DNA of 64,000 nucleotides from the NCBI GenBank assembly GCA_049973945.1, contig JBMFJH010000003.1:1-64000 (forward strand), in the 5' to 3' direction. Below the pieces are notes generated by a model. The model was not told the origin of the DNA, did not search any database, and was given only the letters and a program-made list of their open reading frames with translations. Made by a program: the position numbers and the translations under genes. This stretch comes from Acd1 sp049973945. Its GTDB lineage: Archaea; Thermoproteota; Thermoprotei_A; Sulfolobales; Sulfolobaceae. Shown piece after piece: positions 44,458 through 53,013 of the stretch. Position 1 is the stretch's first letter, and each line of letters opens with the position of its first letter.

Positions 44458-46674
44458 TTGGACGTACTGGAGCTGGTAAGCGAGAGGCTCAGCTACTTCG
44501 GCGCGAAAATAGCGTGGGTTCACAGGGAGACCTCCCTGGACCCTGACCCAGGGCCCGAGGTCTCGGAGCTGAACTTGCACCCCAAGCTGAGAGAGGCCTT
44601 GGAGTCCCTGGGCATAATGAGGCTCTACAGGTACCAGGCCGAGGCGTACAAACTGATATCCTCGAGAAGGAACGTCTTGATAGTCTCCGGTACGGGCACC
44701 GGGAAGACGGAGGCCTTCCTGATCCCCCTCATGGACTTAGCCTTGAAGGAGGGGGAGAGGAGCGTCCTCGTCTACCCAACGAAGGCTCTGGGGAGGGATC
44801 AGCTCCAGAGAATAAGGGCGATCGCCAGGAAGCTCGACGTTTCGGTTGGGGTATTCGACGGTGACACCCCCCAAGAGGAAAGGAGGAAGCTTGCCGAGAG
44901 CCCTCCCGAGTTCCTGATAACCACCCCGGACATGCTCCACGTTGGTTTACCCCTGAGCGACAGGTACAGGAGCCTGGTCAGGTCGGCGCAGCACTTCGTC
45001 TTCGACGAGGTTCACGTCTACGAGGGGGTTTTGGCCTCCCACCTGAGGGCGCTCTCCGACAGGTTGAGGACGTTCGACGAGGCCCACGTCGTGGGCTCGA
45101 GCGCGACGATAGGCGTGACGGAGACGACCTTTTACGAGCTCTTCGGAGAGGACGGGATAGTCCTCAAGGGCTCGCCGAGAAGGAAGGGGATGGCTGTTCA
45201 CGCCCTGGTCAACATTGGCCCCGCCAGCAGGTGGACGATCGCGAGCTTCCTCACAGCGGTGCTGATCAGAGCCGGTCTGAGGACGATCGTCTTCGTCGAC
45301 TCCCAGCAGATGGCGGAAGTAGTCGCCAAGATGCTGGAAAGGTATGGCATTGACGTGCCGGTGCACAGGGCCGGGCTCAGGAGCGAGGAGAGGAGGAGCA
45401 TCGAGGAGGGGCTGAAGTTAGGCACCGTTCCAGGAGTAGTCGCGACCCCCACGCTTGAGCTCGGCATAGACATCGGGGACTTGGACGCAGCGGTGATGGT
45501 TACCAACCCGCCCAGCTATTCGAAGTACCTCCAGAGGGCCGGCAGGGTGGGGAGGAGGGACAAGGTAGGTTACGTGTTCACGGTCTTGGGCGACGATCCC
45601 ATCGACAGCTATTACCTGAGGAACCCCCAGGCCTTCTTTAACAGGGAGCTTCTCCCTCCTAAGGTCGAGACTTCCAACGAGGAAGTGCTTACGGCGCACG
45701 CCGCGGCTTACCTCGCGGAAAAGGTCAGGGTGAACCTGAAGTCCCTACCCCCTGAGTGGGTACAGGCGATGAGGAGGTTGGAGAGCCAGGGCTTAGCTAG
45801 GATCCAAGGGGAGTACGCGTACCCCACTCCGGCCACGACAGCCTACGTCAGGACATTGAGGCTGAGGGGGACGGGCCCCGTGGTGAGCCTCTACCACGGC
45901 GACAGGAAGATAGGGGAGAGGGAACTGCCGGTGGCCCTCTACGACGTTTACCCGAAGGCGATCTACTACTCCAACAAGAAGACTTTCGTGGTCAAGTCTG
46001 TCGACCTGGACAAGCTCACGGCTGGGCTTGAAGTCGCCGGCGAAGTGGACTACTACACTAGGCCCATGTATTCGCTACACTTAGAGGAGGTTCACCCGAT
46101 CATGGAGAGGAAGACCAAGGACGGCCTGAAGATAACCTACGCCAAAGTGAAGGTGAGGGAGGAAGTCCAGGGCTTCTACAAGTACGCCATTGGGGGGAAA
46201 TCCGAGAAGCCGATGATGGAGGAGATTTACGACGAGCCGCTGACGTTCTCCTACTACACGAAAGGTGTAGTCACGGTCTTCCCCTACCTGGAAGAGTTCA
46301 GCGAGATCGACGGGATCGAAGCCTTCCACGCTACCGAGCACGTCCTGATTTCAGCGGCGAGGGTGGCAGCGGGGGCCGGCCAAACCGACCTCATGGGGAT
46401 AAGCTACCCCTCGGGGCACGTGGCCATAATGGACTCCTCCGTAGGGGGCTCGGGCGTCTCCAAGCTCCTCTACGAGAGGTTCGAGGTAGCCGTGAGGGTG
46501 GCCGTGGACATTCTCGCGAAGTGCTCTTGCGAGGACGGGTGCCCCAACTGCGTTTACTCTCCTTATTGCGGTAGCGGCAACAGGTTCCTCTCTAGAAAGA
46601 AAGCGTTAAAGCTCCTTACATCTATCAGGGAAGAAGGTATAGAAGAAGAGCCGTGGGGTAATCCGGTGGTCTGA
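44458..46674 (+). CDS. Superfamily 2 DEAD/H helicase with DUF1998 zinc domain (MrfA-like)
   Basis: A 738-residue ATP-dependent helicase. Motif I VSGTGTGKTEAFLIPL near residue 80, Ia YPTKALGRDQLQR, II FDEVHVYEG, III GSSATIG, V TPTLELGIDIGDLDA and VI QRAGRVGRRD are all present. The C-terminal DUF1998-type region ends with the four-Cys cluster CSCEDGCPNCVYSPYCG. Bacterial MrfA and yeast Hrq1 of this class repair mitomycin-type DNA damage. TTG start; divergent from GAT-QueC; next gene starts one base after its stop. Confidence 0.9.
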   Translation: MDVLELVSERLSYFGAKIAWVHRETSLDPDPGPEVSELNLHPKLREALESLGIMRLYRYQAEAYKLISSRRNVLIVSGTGTGKTEAFLIPLMDLALKEGERSVLVYPTKALGRDQLQRIRAIARKLDVSVGVFDGDTPQEERRKLAESPPEFLITTPDMLHVGLPLSDRYRSLVRSAQHFVFDEVHVYEGVLASHLRALSDRLRTFDEAHVVGSSATIGVTETTFYELFGEDGIVLKGSPRRKGMAVHALVNIGPASRWTIASFLTAVLIRAGLRTIVFVDSQQMAEVVAKMLERYGIDVPVHRAGLRSEERRSIEEGLKLGTVPGVVATPTLELGIDIGDLDAAVMVTNPPSYSKYLQRAGRVGRRDKVGYVFTVLGDDPIDSYYLRNPQAFFNRELLPPKVETSNEEVLTAHAAAYLAEKVRVNLKSLPPEWVQAMRRLESQGLARIQGEYAYPTPATTAYVRTLRLRGTGPVVSLYHGDRKIGERELPVALYDVYPKAIYYSNKKTFVVKSVDLDKLTAGLEVAGEVDYYTRPMYSLHLEEVHPIMERKTKDGLKITYAKVKVREEVQGFYKYAIGGKSEKPMMEEIYDEPLTFSYYTKGVVTVFPYLEEFSEIDGIEAFHATEHVLISAARVAAGAGQTDLMGISYPSGHVAIMDSSVGGSGVSKLLYERFEVAVRVAVDILAKCSCEDGCPNCVYSPYCGSGNRFLSRKKALKLLTSIREEGIEEEPWGNPVV

Positions 46675-46675
46675 C

Positions 46676-48598
46676 TTGGCCGTTTATACTGACAGCCTGA
46701 CGAGGTCGTTCTACGCGTTGCTCGCGAGGACGAAAGTGGGGGCGATCCCCAGGAAAGTGGTCGCAGTCAAGGACGGTACTCAGATGAGTGAACCTGGCGT
46801 CCCGAGGTTTGAGAACTTCAGGGGGGCGGAGGGCGACGTGGTCTACGACCTGAGGGGGTACAAGGGGGTAGTAGGCTACGACGAGAACGTCGTCACCGTC
46901 AAGGCGGCGACTACCTGGGGGGAAGTGTACAAGCGGTTCCCCGACGTCATGGCCTTCTCCGTGCTCGAGGACTTCGCGGTGGGGGGTTCTTTGTATTTCG
47001 GCGACCCGTTCTTCGGCCTGAACGAGTTCAGAATGCTGAAGCTAGCTGTTCAGGAAGTTAGGTACTTCAAGGACGGCCAAGTCAGGGTCGGCTTGCCTGA
47101 GCCCGGCTCGATCCCGCTGGAGGTCACCCTGAAGAGGAACAAGGCTGAGCTAGTATGGAAAAGGTTCGAGACTAATAACGTAGACGAAATATTGGTCTAC
47201 CTTAGGCAACTGGCCGCGAGGGGGCTGGTTCCCTTCAGGCACTTCGAGGTGAGGAAGCTTGGGCCCGATTTCGAAGCGATCGCGGTGTACACCAAGCTCA
47301 GGGAGGGCCTGGTCAAACCCATCCTGGACCTCTTCGGCGTCTGGGTGCAGACGTCTCCCGAGGGGCCGGTTTCGCTTAAGTCCCTGAATTGGCCCCTCTA
47401 CATGTACTTCGGGGTGATCGAAGGGAACGACATATTTAGTTTAAAGCCCGTGCTTTCCGACCCTGGCGTAAAGGCCGTAGTCGTTCTCGAGAGGAGCAGG
47501 TACTGGGTCTCCCTCTTCTCCAACAGGCCGCTGGGGAATATATCGGGCTTAACTTTGTTGCCGTTCAGCGACGCCCCCGACACCGAGGCCGTTACTAGCG
47601 GCTGCGTTCTTTGCGGGAAGTGCGTCGAGGTTTGCCCACACGCCGAGCTCAAGGGGAGCTTCGTTTATTCACCCCTGGGGTTCTTCGCGGATCAGAGCTT
47701 TACCGACGTTAGCGAAATAGCTACCTGCGACTTCTGCGGGATATGCGAGGCGGTTTGCCCGGTCAAGCTCCCAATTCTGGACTCCTTCTCTGTCAAGGCC
47801 AGGTTCGTCACCGAGGCCCGCGCCTTACAGGAGGAGGGCCAGGTCACGGACAAAGTCCTTCTGATAACGGGCGACGTGAAGGACGCGATGAAGGACGAGA
47901 TCTCCTACGCCGTAGTTTACCTAACTAACAAGGGAGAGGACGTCTCAACGTACGTTGTTCCCGTCTCGTTGACAGACCTGGTTAGGACGAGAGACCTGCC
48001 TCCGGAGATTAGACAGAAGCTACAGAGGGCCGATAAAATCTACGTAATACTCCCCGAGATGTACAGGGCGCTGTCTAGCGTCTTCGACGTCTCGAAGCTC
48101 GTTTTCCTAGAGGAAGTGGCCCTGGCCGAGCTGGAGTCCAAAGGGGCTAAGCACAGGGTTCATTGGCCCTGCTACTTGAGGGAGGGAAAAGGCGATTGCT
48201 CCCACGCGTTTTACGACTACGCCACGAACTCGAAGACTGACGTGAGGCTCGGCTACGACGTCACCCTGTGCCCGCTGACTTCCGCGAAGCTGGGGATCCC
48301 CACCCCGCTCGCCATACTAGGCAAGGTGAGTACAGACTCCTCGCGGCTGCTCGCGTTGGACAGCGAGATTAAGGCGAGATACGCAGACGCCATTACCGAC
48401 ACGCTAAAGGAAGACCTGGATTGGTACGTTGGGCTCTCGGATGAGGCGGTACACGAAATCAAACTTGAGGCCATGCTGATGGCGGTCAAGGGCGTCCCGA
48501 AGGAGGACATAGAGAAGCTTAAAAACTTCGTGCAGGTGACCGACTCAAGCAGTGAAACGACTAAGTTGCTGCACAACACCCTGAGAATGTTGTTTTAA
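46676..48598 (+). CDS. Fusion of a degenerate FAD-oxidase domain with a 2[4Fe-4S] GlcF-like domain
   Basis: A 640-residue protein. Residues about 20-290 follow the layout of GlcD/GlcE-type oxidases (VVTVKAATTWGEVYKRFPDV, then VGGSLYFGDPFFGLNEFRML) but the glycine-rich FAD loop is poorly kept. Residues about 310-370 hold two clusters, CVLCGKCVEVCPH and CDFCGICEAVCPVKLP. The last 250 residues have scattered Cys and His (WPCYLREGKGDCSHAFYD, TLCPLTS) as in CCG-type heterodisulfide/GlcF subunits, without a clear CCG. It may be a one-chain dehydrogenase. TTG start one base after the helicase stop. Confidence 0.7.
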   Translation: MAVYTDSLTRSFYALLARTKVGAIPRKVVAVKDGTQMSEPGVPRFENFRGAEGDVVYDLRGYKGVVGYDENVVTVKAATTWGEVYKRFPDVMAFSVLEDFAVGGSLYFGDPFFGLNEFRMLKLAVQEVRYFKDGQVRVGLPEPGSIPLEVTLKRNKAELVWKRFETNNVDEILVYLRQLAARGLVPFRHFEVRKLGPDFEAIAVYTKLREGLVKPILDLFGVWVQTSPEGPVSLKSLNWPLYMYFGVIEGNDIFSLKPVLSDPGVKAVVVLERSRYWVSLFSNRPLGNISGLTLLPFSDAPDTEAVTSGCVLCGKCVEVCPHAELKGSFVYSPLGFFADQSFTDVSEIATCDFCGICEAVCPVKLPILDSFSVKARFVTEARALQEEGQVTDKVLLITGDVKDAMKDEISYAVVYLTNKGEDVSTYVVPVSLTDLVRTRDLPPEIRQKLQRADKIYVILPEMYRALSSVFDVSKLVFLEEVALAELESKGAKHRVHWPCYLREGKGDCSHAFYDYATNSKTDVRLGYDVTLCPLTSAKLGIPTPLAILGKVSTDSSRLLALDSEIKARYADAITDTLKEDLDWYVGLSDEAVHEIKLEAMLMAVKGVPKEDIEKLKNFVQVTDSSSETTKLLHNTLRMLF

Positions 48599-48605
48599 AT
48601 GCCCG

Positions 48606-49139
48606 CTACCTCGGCGACCTGATGAGGAAAACGAGGTGGCCCGCTTCGGGCAGTATCAGTTTCTCCAAAGCTAGTTTAACAGCGTCTGGAGATCCCGGGA
48701 GCAGGTAGATCAGTTTCCCATTTATGACCCCGGCGGAAGCTTTGGTCAGGTAGGCTGCACCGCCTATTTCCCTCTCGCTGTAGAGCCTGAAGAGATCCGA
48801 AAAGCCCTCTATGTGTCTGTCGAACAGAGGCCTGATCGTCTCGACGGTCACGTCAGTAGGGCTGTAGCCCGTTCCCCCCGAGCTTATTACAACGTCCACG
48901 TCCTCCCTGTCGAGGGCGACGGCGAACGCCTTGAGGATCTTGACCTTGTCGTCAGGGACCAAATCGTACCCGACCACGTTCTGCCCGGCCCTTATCAGCA
49001 TTTCCTTTATGAGGTCGCCGCTCTCGTCCACTACCGGCTCTTTCCTAACTAACTTTTCGTACCTCGACGTGCTTATCGTGATGACGTAGTAGTTCAGCTT
49101 CGCGGGGGCCAGCTCCTTGTGCTTCTTATGAGCACTCAA
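48606..49139 (-). CDS. moaB: Molybdenum cofactor biosynthesis protein MoaB/MogA family
   Basis: A 177-residue molybdopterin adenylyltransferase-type protein. Motifs: YYVITISTSRYEK, VVDESGDLIKEML, ISSGGTGYSPTDVTVETI and LPGSPDAVKLALEKLILPE. It activates molybdopterin with ATP so that Mo or W can be inserted. TTG start; the first 14 bases overlap the end of the upstream nucleotidyltransferase-like gene. Confidence 0.93.
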   Translation of the reverse strand: MSAHKKHKELAPAKLNYYVITISTSRYEKLVRKEPVVDESGDLIKEMLIRAGQNVVGYDLVPDDKVKILKAFAVALDREDVDVVISSGGTGYSPTDVTVETIRPLFDRHIEGFSDLFRLYSEREIGGAAYLTKASAGVINGKLIYLLPGSPDAVKLALEKLILPEAGHLVFLIRSPR

Positions 49140-49926
49140 CCCGATCAGCGAGGTCTAAGCTGAGCTCGACAAAATCTTTTTCCCTAACTTGAACCCTGCC
49201 TGACACGAGGAGGGTCAATCCCTCGCTAAGCTCGGTGAACCTGATCCTGTAGCTCTTTGCGAACCCGCTCAGGTCTCCCCCGACTTCGTAAATCACCGGC
49301 AAGGAATACGGCTTTACGGCCCTCTTGATCGTTACCCTGCCGTTGAACTCGCGCTCCTTCACTACTCTCCCCTCCTCGACGCACTGGACGATCTTGAAGG
49401 TGTAGGGCTCGCCCTCGAAGACCCCCTCCAGCACCCTCCTCGCTTTTAGCCTCCTGAAGCAGTCCTCAGTTAGGCCCTCGACTTCTTTGATATTTACCTC
49501 CTCCAAGGGGGACGTGACTCCCTCCTCCCTCAGTCTCTTGAGGACGGTGTAGTGTGACGAGTCGAAGCTGAGGAAGTCCATGTCGTTGTGTTCTTCGTCG
49601 TAGAGCAGGCTCCCCGTGACTCCGACTTCGCCCGGGAAGAAGTCGAGGAACTTCCTCGCTGTTGGATCCTTGACTTCTGCCTCGAACGGGTCGAGGACTT
49701 CGGCCTCTTTTAAGGGCACCATAGGGACGGGGTAGCCGATCACTTCGTCGTGCCTCAGAAGGTCTGGGAACCTCGCCCTGACCAGCGCGAGGGCGTCGGT
49801 TAACCTCTTTACCTTGATCCCCCCGCACTTCCTGGGCACAGCTACAGCAAACCCCTCGGGGTGCCTGCAGCCCTTGACCGCCCAAAAGCACCCCTTGTAC
49901 TTCAGGAAGTAGCCCTCGGCGATCAG
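49126..49926 (-). CDS. Nucleotidyltransferase-fold protein, start codon unresolved
   Basis: The centre shows a pol-beta-type site, VTGSLLYDEEHNDMDFLSFD, where GSLL and DMD stand for GS...DxD. The GTG at 49839 gives 237 residues, but the same frame is open for 29 more codons with protein-like content matching the usual N-terminal strand of archaeal relatives (YFLKYKGCFWAVKGCRHPEG), back to a TGA just before a CTG at 49926. No ATG, GTG or TTG lies between. So the gene may start at CTG, be truncated, or contain a sequence error. I give the longer extent. The divergent gene begins only 10 bases away. Confidence 0.6.
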   Translation of the reverse strand: MIAEGYFLKYKGCFWAVKGCRHPEGFAVAVPRKCGGIKVKRLTDALALVRARFPDLLRHDEVIGYPVPMVPLKEAEVLDPFEAEVKDPTARKFLDFFPGEVGVTGSLLYDEEHNDMDFLSFDSSHYTVLKRLREEGVTSPLEEVNIKEVEGLTEDCFRRLKARRVLEGVFEGEPYTFKIVQCVEEGRVVKEREFNGRVTIKRAVKPYSLPVIYEVGGDLSGFAKSYRIRFTELSEGLTLLVSGRVQVREKDFVELSLDLADRVECS

Positions 49927-49936
49927 GTGAGGTCAC

Positions 49937-50920
49937 TTGAAGGTCGTTATAATCGGGAGCGGGGTATTTGGGTCTTCCCTGTATAGGCTACTGAAAGAGA
50001 GGGGAGTGGAGGCCTTAGTCGTAGACAGCGGGGACAGGAAGTTCTACCCTACGCTGATCCATTCCCTGCTCTTGAAAGGGAAGGACGTGGACTTGGCGTT
50101 GGAATCGCTGAGGCTCTACAGGAAGTGGGGCGTGAGGGCTTTCGAGTTCCCCTCCTACACTTTCGGCGTTAAGGACAAGAAACAAGCGGACTTCTGGTCT
50201 TCGAGGGGTCTCGACGTTAGGGAGACGGAGTTCCTCGGATTCCCCGCGATAATGGGCAGGGGCACCGACAGGTTGGTGAGCATAAACGACCTGAGGAGCC
50301 CGGTGCCGAAAGTAAAGGCGAGAGCTTTCCTTGAGGTCAGGGGATCCAAAGGTATAGTCAGGATCGACTCGCATGAGGTTCAGCCCGACCTGGTCTTCCT
50401 GACGGCCGGCGCGTGGAACCCGTACTCCACCAACGCCTCTTTGCCTACCAGGTCGTACTACTGTTGGGCTTACGCCGTGACGACCACTTCCCCTCTGTTC
50501 GACAGGGTCTTCGTTTACGACTACGAGCTCGGCTTTTACTCCAGGCCGTTGTTCGGTCTCGGCATGAGAGTCGCCATAGTCGGCGACGGAGAGTTCGTGG
50601 TCGCAAGACCGGGCGAGAAAGTCGAGCACAGCGTTAGGCCGTTGAAAGAGGTCAGGAAGAGGCTAGGGGAAGTCAGGCCGTTCTACAAGGGAGACGGCTA
50701 CTGCGAAGGGACTAAGGACTTGAGGCCCGCCGTGGGGAGGGTCGCGGACAACGCCTACTGGGTGGGGGGGCTTAACGGCTACGGGGCTGAAATAGGCCCC
50801 GCCCTGGCCGAGATGGCGTTGGAGTTCGCCTTGAGGGGGGAGATCGACAAAGAGTACAGCGCGGAGAGGCTGAACGGAGTGAGGGACTTCGACTGGAGCA
50901 AGGAACCCCACGAGTTCTAG
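49937..50920 (+). CDS. FAD-dependent oxidoreductase, DAO family
   Basis: A 327-residue flavoprotein. The N-terminal Rossmann motif KVVIIGSGVFGSSLYRLL is at residue 2, so the TTG at 49937 must be the start. Later landmarks are TAGAWNPYS and, near the end, RPAVGRVADNAYWVGGLNGYGAEIGPALAEM, the second FAD-contacting segment of D-amino-acid oxidase/sarcosine oxidase relatives. It probably oxidises an amine or amino acid. Divergent from the nucleotidyltransferase-like gene. Confidence 0.82.
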   Translation: MKVVIIGSGVFGSSLYRLLKERGVEALVVDSGDRKFYPTLIHSLLLKGKDVDLALESLRLYRKWGVRAFEFPSYTFGVKDKKQADFWSSRGLDVRETEFLGFPAIMGRGTDRLVSINDLRSPVPKVKARAFLEVRGSKGIVRIDSHEVQPDLVFLTAGAWNPYSTNASLPTRSYYCWAYAVTTTSPLFDRVFVYDYELGFYSRPLFGLGMRVAIVGDGEFVVARPGEKVEHSVRPLKEVRKRLGEVRPFYKGDGYCEGTKDLRPAVGRVADNAYWVGGLNGYGAEIGPALAEMALEFALRGEIDKEYSAERLNGVRDFDWSKEPHEF

Positions 50921-51360
50921 GACTTCATGACCTTCAGGTGCTCCTCGACCACCTGGTCTGGACTTAGTTCGTCCTCCTTCCTGAAGACCTCGAAGTGCCT
51001 CCTCTGCTTCTCGAGGCAGTTCCTGCACTCGTATATCGCGAACCCCCCGCCGAACTCCGGCTCGTAGCTGGCGAAGCCCTTGAGCCCCAAGTCCCTGACC
51101 AGCTTCTTATAGACCTCCTCCTTCGCGGTGGGAATTACCACGTAGCGCTCCATCTTCACGAACCAGGGAGTCAGCTTGGGGCTTTTCCCCCATTCCAGGA
51201 TCACCGTGCCGATCCCCCAGAACTCGTCGATGTCGCTCACCTTGATCACCTTGATCGTCCCCTCCTCGTCAACGTAAACGCAGGCGTTCGGGTAGTCCTC
51301 GAAAACGCTCTCGTAGTAGTCCCAGTCCTTGGCTTTCCTGCCCATCAGCCAGGAAAGCAT
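50917..51360 (-). CDS. Hypothetical protein, 147 aa, with CxxC
   Basis: A soluble alpha/beta protein with a CxxC motif (YECRNCLEKQ near residue 110) and conserved-looking IDEFWGIGTVILEWGKSPKL. Function unknown. The ATG at 51360 is preferred over a frame beginning 11 codons upstream, and its stop overlaps the convergent oxidoreductase gene by four bases. Confidence 0.6.
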   Translation of the reverse strand: MLSWLMGRKAKDWDYYESVFEDYPNACVYVDEEGTIKVIKVSDIDEFWGIGTVILEWGKSPKLTPWFVKMERYVVIPTAKEEVYKKLVRDLGLKGFASYEPEFGGGFAIYECRNCLEKQRRHFEVFRKEDELSPDQVVEEHLKVMKS

Positions 51361-51444
51361 ATTAAAGAATAAGGGTCGAGCTGTATTTAGCACTAGTGAT
51401 GAAGTGACGGTTTTCCGAGCGGTGAAGAGCGCTTCCCTGACTGA

Positions 51445-52104
51445 TTAAAGCCTCGCGAACGCCAGGAGGAACGCGAAAGTCCCGAAGGTCACGCTAAGGT
51501 TGTCGTCGACCAGGTTCAGCACCTCCAGAACTGTCGCGAGTACTCCAGCGAGGAGCCCTACCGGTCCGAAGTAGTAATAACCGATGATCGCGCTGACCAC
51601 CAGCATCCCGACGCTGCCCCAAAAGCCCTTGACCCTCCTCTTGTAGACGTAGTTCCTTATTATGCCCGTCACCCCGTCGCCGAAGGACATGAAGTAGATG
51701 GGGACTAACGCTATGTAGATGTCGTGGGTGTGCCAGTAGTCGGGCTCGATCAGCCACATCAATAACAAGACCGTCCCGTAAGAGAACGTGTAATAGACCT
51801 CCCCGAGGCTGTCCCTCTCCATGAACCAGTTCATTTCCTTCCTCTTAACCCTCAAGACTAGCAGGTAAGCCGTCAGTAAGTACGACACGACGATCAGCAC
51901 GAAGGGCGAGCTGAAGACGAAGGGGGCTAAGACGGCGACCAGCCCTCCCCCGACTATGTGGATTACCTTCCTCGACACGTAAATCGAGGTTAACCTGGCG
52001 ACCCACTTGCTCAGCTTGAGCACCACGAACGCGACCCAAGCCGTCAGTACTGCCCCCCAAAGGACGTCGCTCAGGGTCGCTATCAAGTCGAAGCGAGTTA
52101 ACAA
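51445..52104 (-). CDS. Dolichol kinase / phosphatidate cytidylyltransferase-like membrane protein
   Basis: A 219-residue membrane protein of 6-7 helices. The sequence VSRKVIHIVGGGLVAVLAP (about 43) and SFGDGVTGIIRNY (about 140) match CTP-dependent dolichol kinases and CDP-diglyceride synthetase-like enzymes. In an archaeon it may phosphorylate dolichol or geranylgeranyl lipids used in N-glycosylation or membrane-lipid synthesis. TTG start. Confidence 0.8.
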   Translation of the reverse strand: MLTRFDLIATLSDVLWGAVLTAWVAFVVLKLSKWVARLTSIYVSRKVIHIVGGGLVAVLAPFVFSSPFVLIVVSYLLTAYLLVLRVKRKEMNWFMERDSLGEVYYTFSYGTVLLLMWLIEPDYWHTHDIYIALVPIYFMSFGDGVTGIIRNYVYKRRVKGFWGSVGMLVVSAIIGYYYFGPVGLLAGVLATVLEVLNLVDDNLSVTFGTFAFLLAFARL

Positions 52105-52149
52105 GGCGGATTAATATGGTTCCTAGATTGAACTCACCTCGGTAATACC

Positions 52150-52698
52150 TTGAAAGTGGTAAGAATCAGGGGGAGGAAGGGAGACGCATTCATGGTCAAG
52201 CACGGAGGGGTCTTCCTGGTCGACGGGGAGGTAGACGTGGAGTCCTTGGCCCCGAAGAGCTTGCTCGAGAGGGCGAAGACCTTGATGAGGGAGACGGGCG
52301 TCGAGATAGACCCTACGCCCTACGCGATTGACGGCGAGATGGGGTTAAGGAAGCTCATGGGGCTGGTCTTCGAGGAGTTCGTCTATAGGATCCTGACCCA
52401 GAACTTCGGCAGGGTCGAGAGGAACAAGAAGTCCCTCGAGCCCATAGGGAGAATCGCAGGGAGGAGGGTTCACGCCTACCCCGACTTCGTAGTTGAGGGG
52501 AAGGTAGCGGTCGAGGCCAAGGTGGGCGAGTGCTACCCCGACCAAGTTTACGAGTACTCTAGAGTCTTCGGTATAGGGGCTGTAGTCTTCCCTCACTCTG
52601 GCTTCTGCAGGGTTCCGAAAGGTTGGCGGTCGATCCCCTGGTTGGTTAAGGATCCGAAACCGTTGGTCGAGTTCGTGAGTAGGGCCATCGGACAGTAA
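52150..52698 (+). CDS. PD-(D/E)xK nuclease-fold protein
   Basis: A 182-residue protein. The middle has a restriction-nuclease-like core: FEEFVYRIL (helix with Glu), AYPDFVVEGKVAVEAKVG (D...ExK), then ATCQ-like strand VYEYSRVFGIGAVVFP. The first 55 residues form a separate small domain. It could be a Holliday-junction-type or repair nuclease; no partner methylase is nearby. TTG start with TGAAAG, weakly supported. Confidence 0.6.
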   Translation: MKVVRIRGRKGDAFMVKHGGVFLVDGEVDVESLAPKSLLERAKTLMRETGVEIDPTPYAIDGEMGLRKLMGLVFEEFVYRILTQNFGRVERNKKSLEPIGRIAGRRVHAYPDFVVEGKVAVEAKVGECYPDQVYEYSRVFGIGAVVFPHSGFCRVPKGWRSIPWLVKDPKPLVEFVSRAIGQ

Positions 52699-52808
52699 AC
52701 CGCTCGGATTTGAAGTGCCTTACGATTGACGTCCTCTGTCCGATCAACGCTATGGCTCTCAGCCGAATTTCCCTTAGCGGAGTTCGCATCACTTTAGGGT
52801 TGCTCCCT

Positions 52809-52888
52809 CGCCGAACAGACGGCGCTGAACCCCTTAGCAGGCGGTTCAGGTCGCCCTCGCCCGACAGCGAGTTCCCAACGGGGAGAAC
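52809..52888. ncRNA. Four abutting hairpins, possible structured RNA
   Basis: Within 80 bases four stems follow without gap: CGCCG/CGGCG (52809-52824), CTGAACC/GGTTCAG (52825-52849), CTCGC/GCGAG (52856-52871) and GTTC/GAAC (52871-52888, extendable with wobble pairs). Such stacking is not expected by chance in a non-coding stretch. Strand cannot be told from the stems. It might be a regulatory RNA, the remnant of an insertion-sequence end, or an omega-RNA-like scaffold. No promoter or known RNA motif was recognised. Confidence 0.4.
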
Positions 52889-52949
52889 GATCGATCGCCA
52901 GGCTTGAGACGTCTTAAAGCCTTCAGGCTGGCCTTCTATGGCCTTTAAT

Positions 52950-52965
52950 TTACTTGGTTAAGTAA
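52950..52965. promoter_or_regulatory. Perfect palindrome ahead of purT, candidate operator
   Basis: TTACTT-GGTT-AAGTAA: two 6-base arms with a 4-base centre, directly upstream of the TATA-like CTTTTAAT (52977-52984) of purT. Its location next to the TBP site fits a repressor or activator site for a dimeric regulator. Confidence 0.45.
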
Positions 52966-53013
52966 AAACAAACAACCTTTTAATGGCAGAGGATTTACTC
53001 AACCGCGGTAAAA

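Larger units (their letters stand above)
52699..53013. other. Intergenic region, 315 bp, no protein gene
   Basis: No convincing coding frame on either strand. The middle holds a run of four hairpins and the right part holds a palindrome and the purT promoter (both listed). An antisense 65-codon frame at the left is rich in Arg and Ser with no protein-like pattern and is not counted. Confidence 0.6.
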
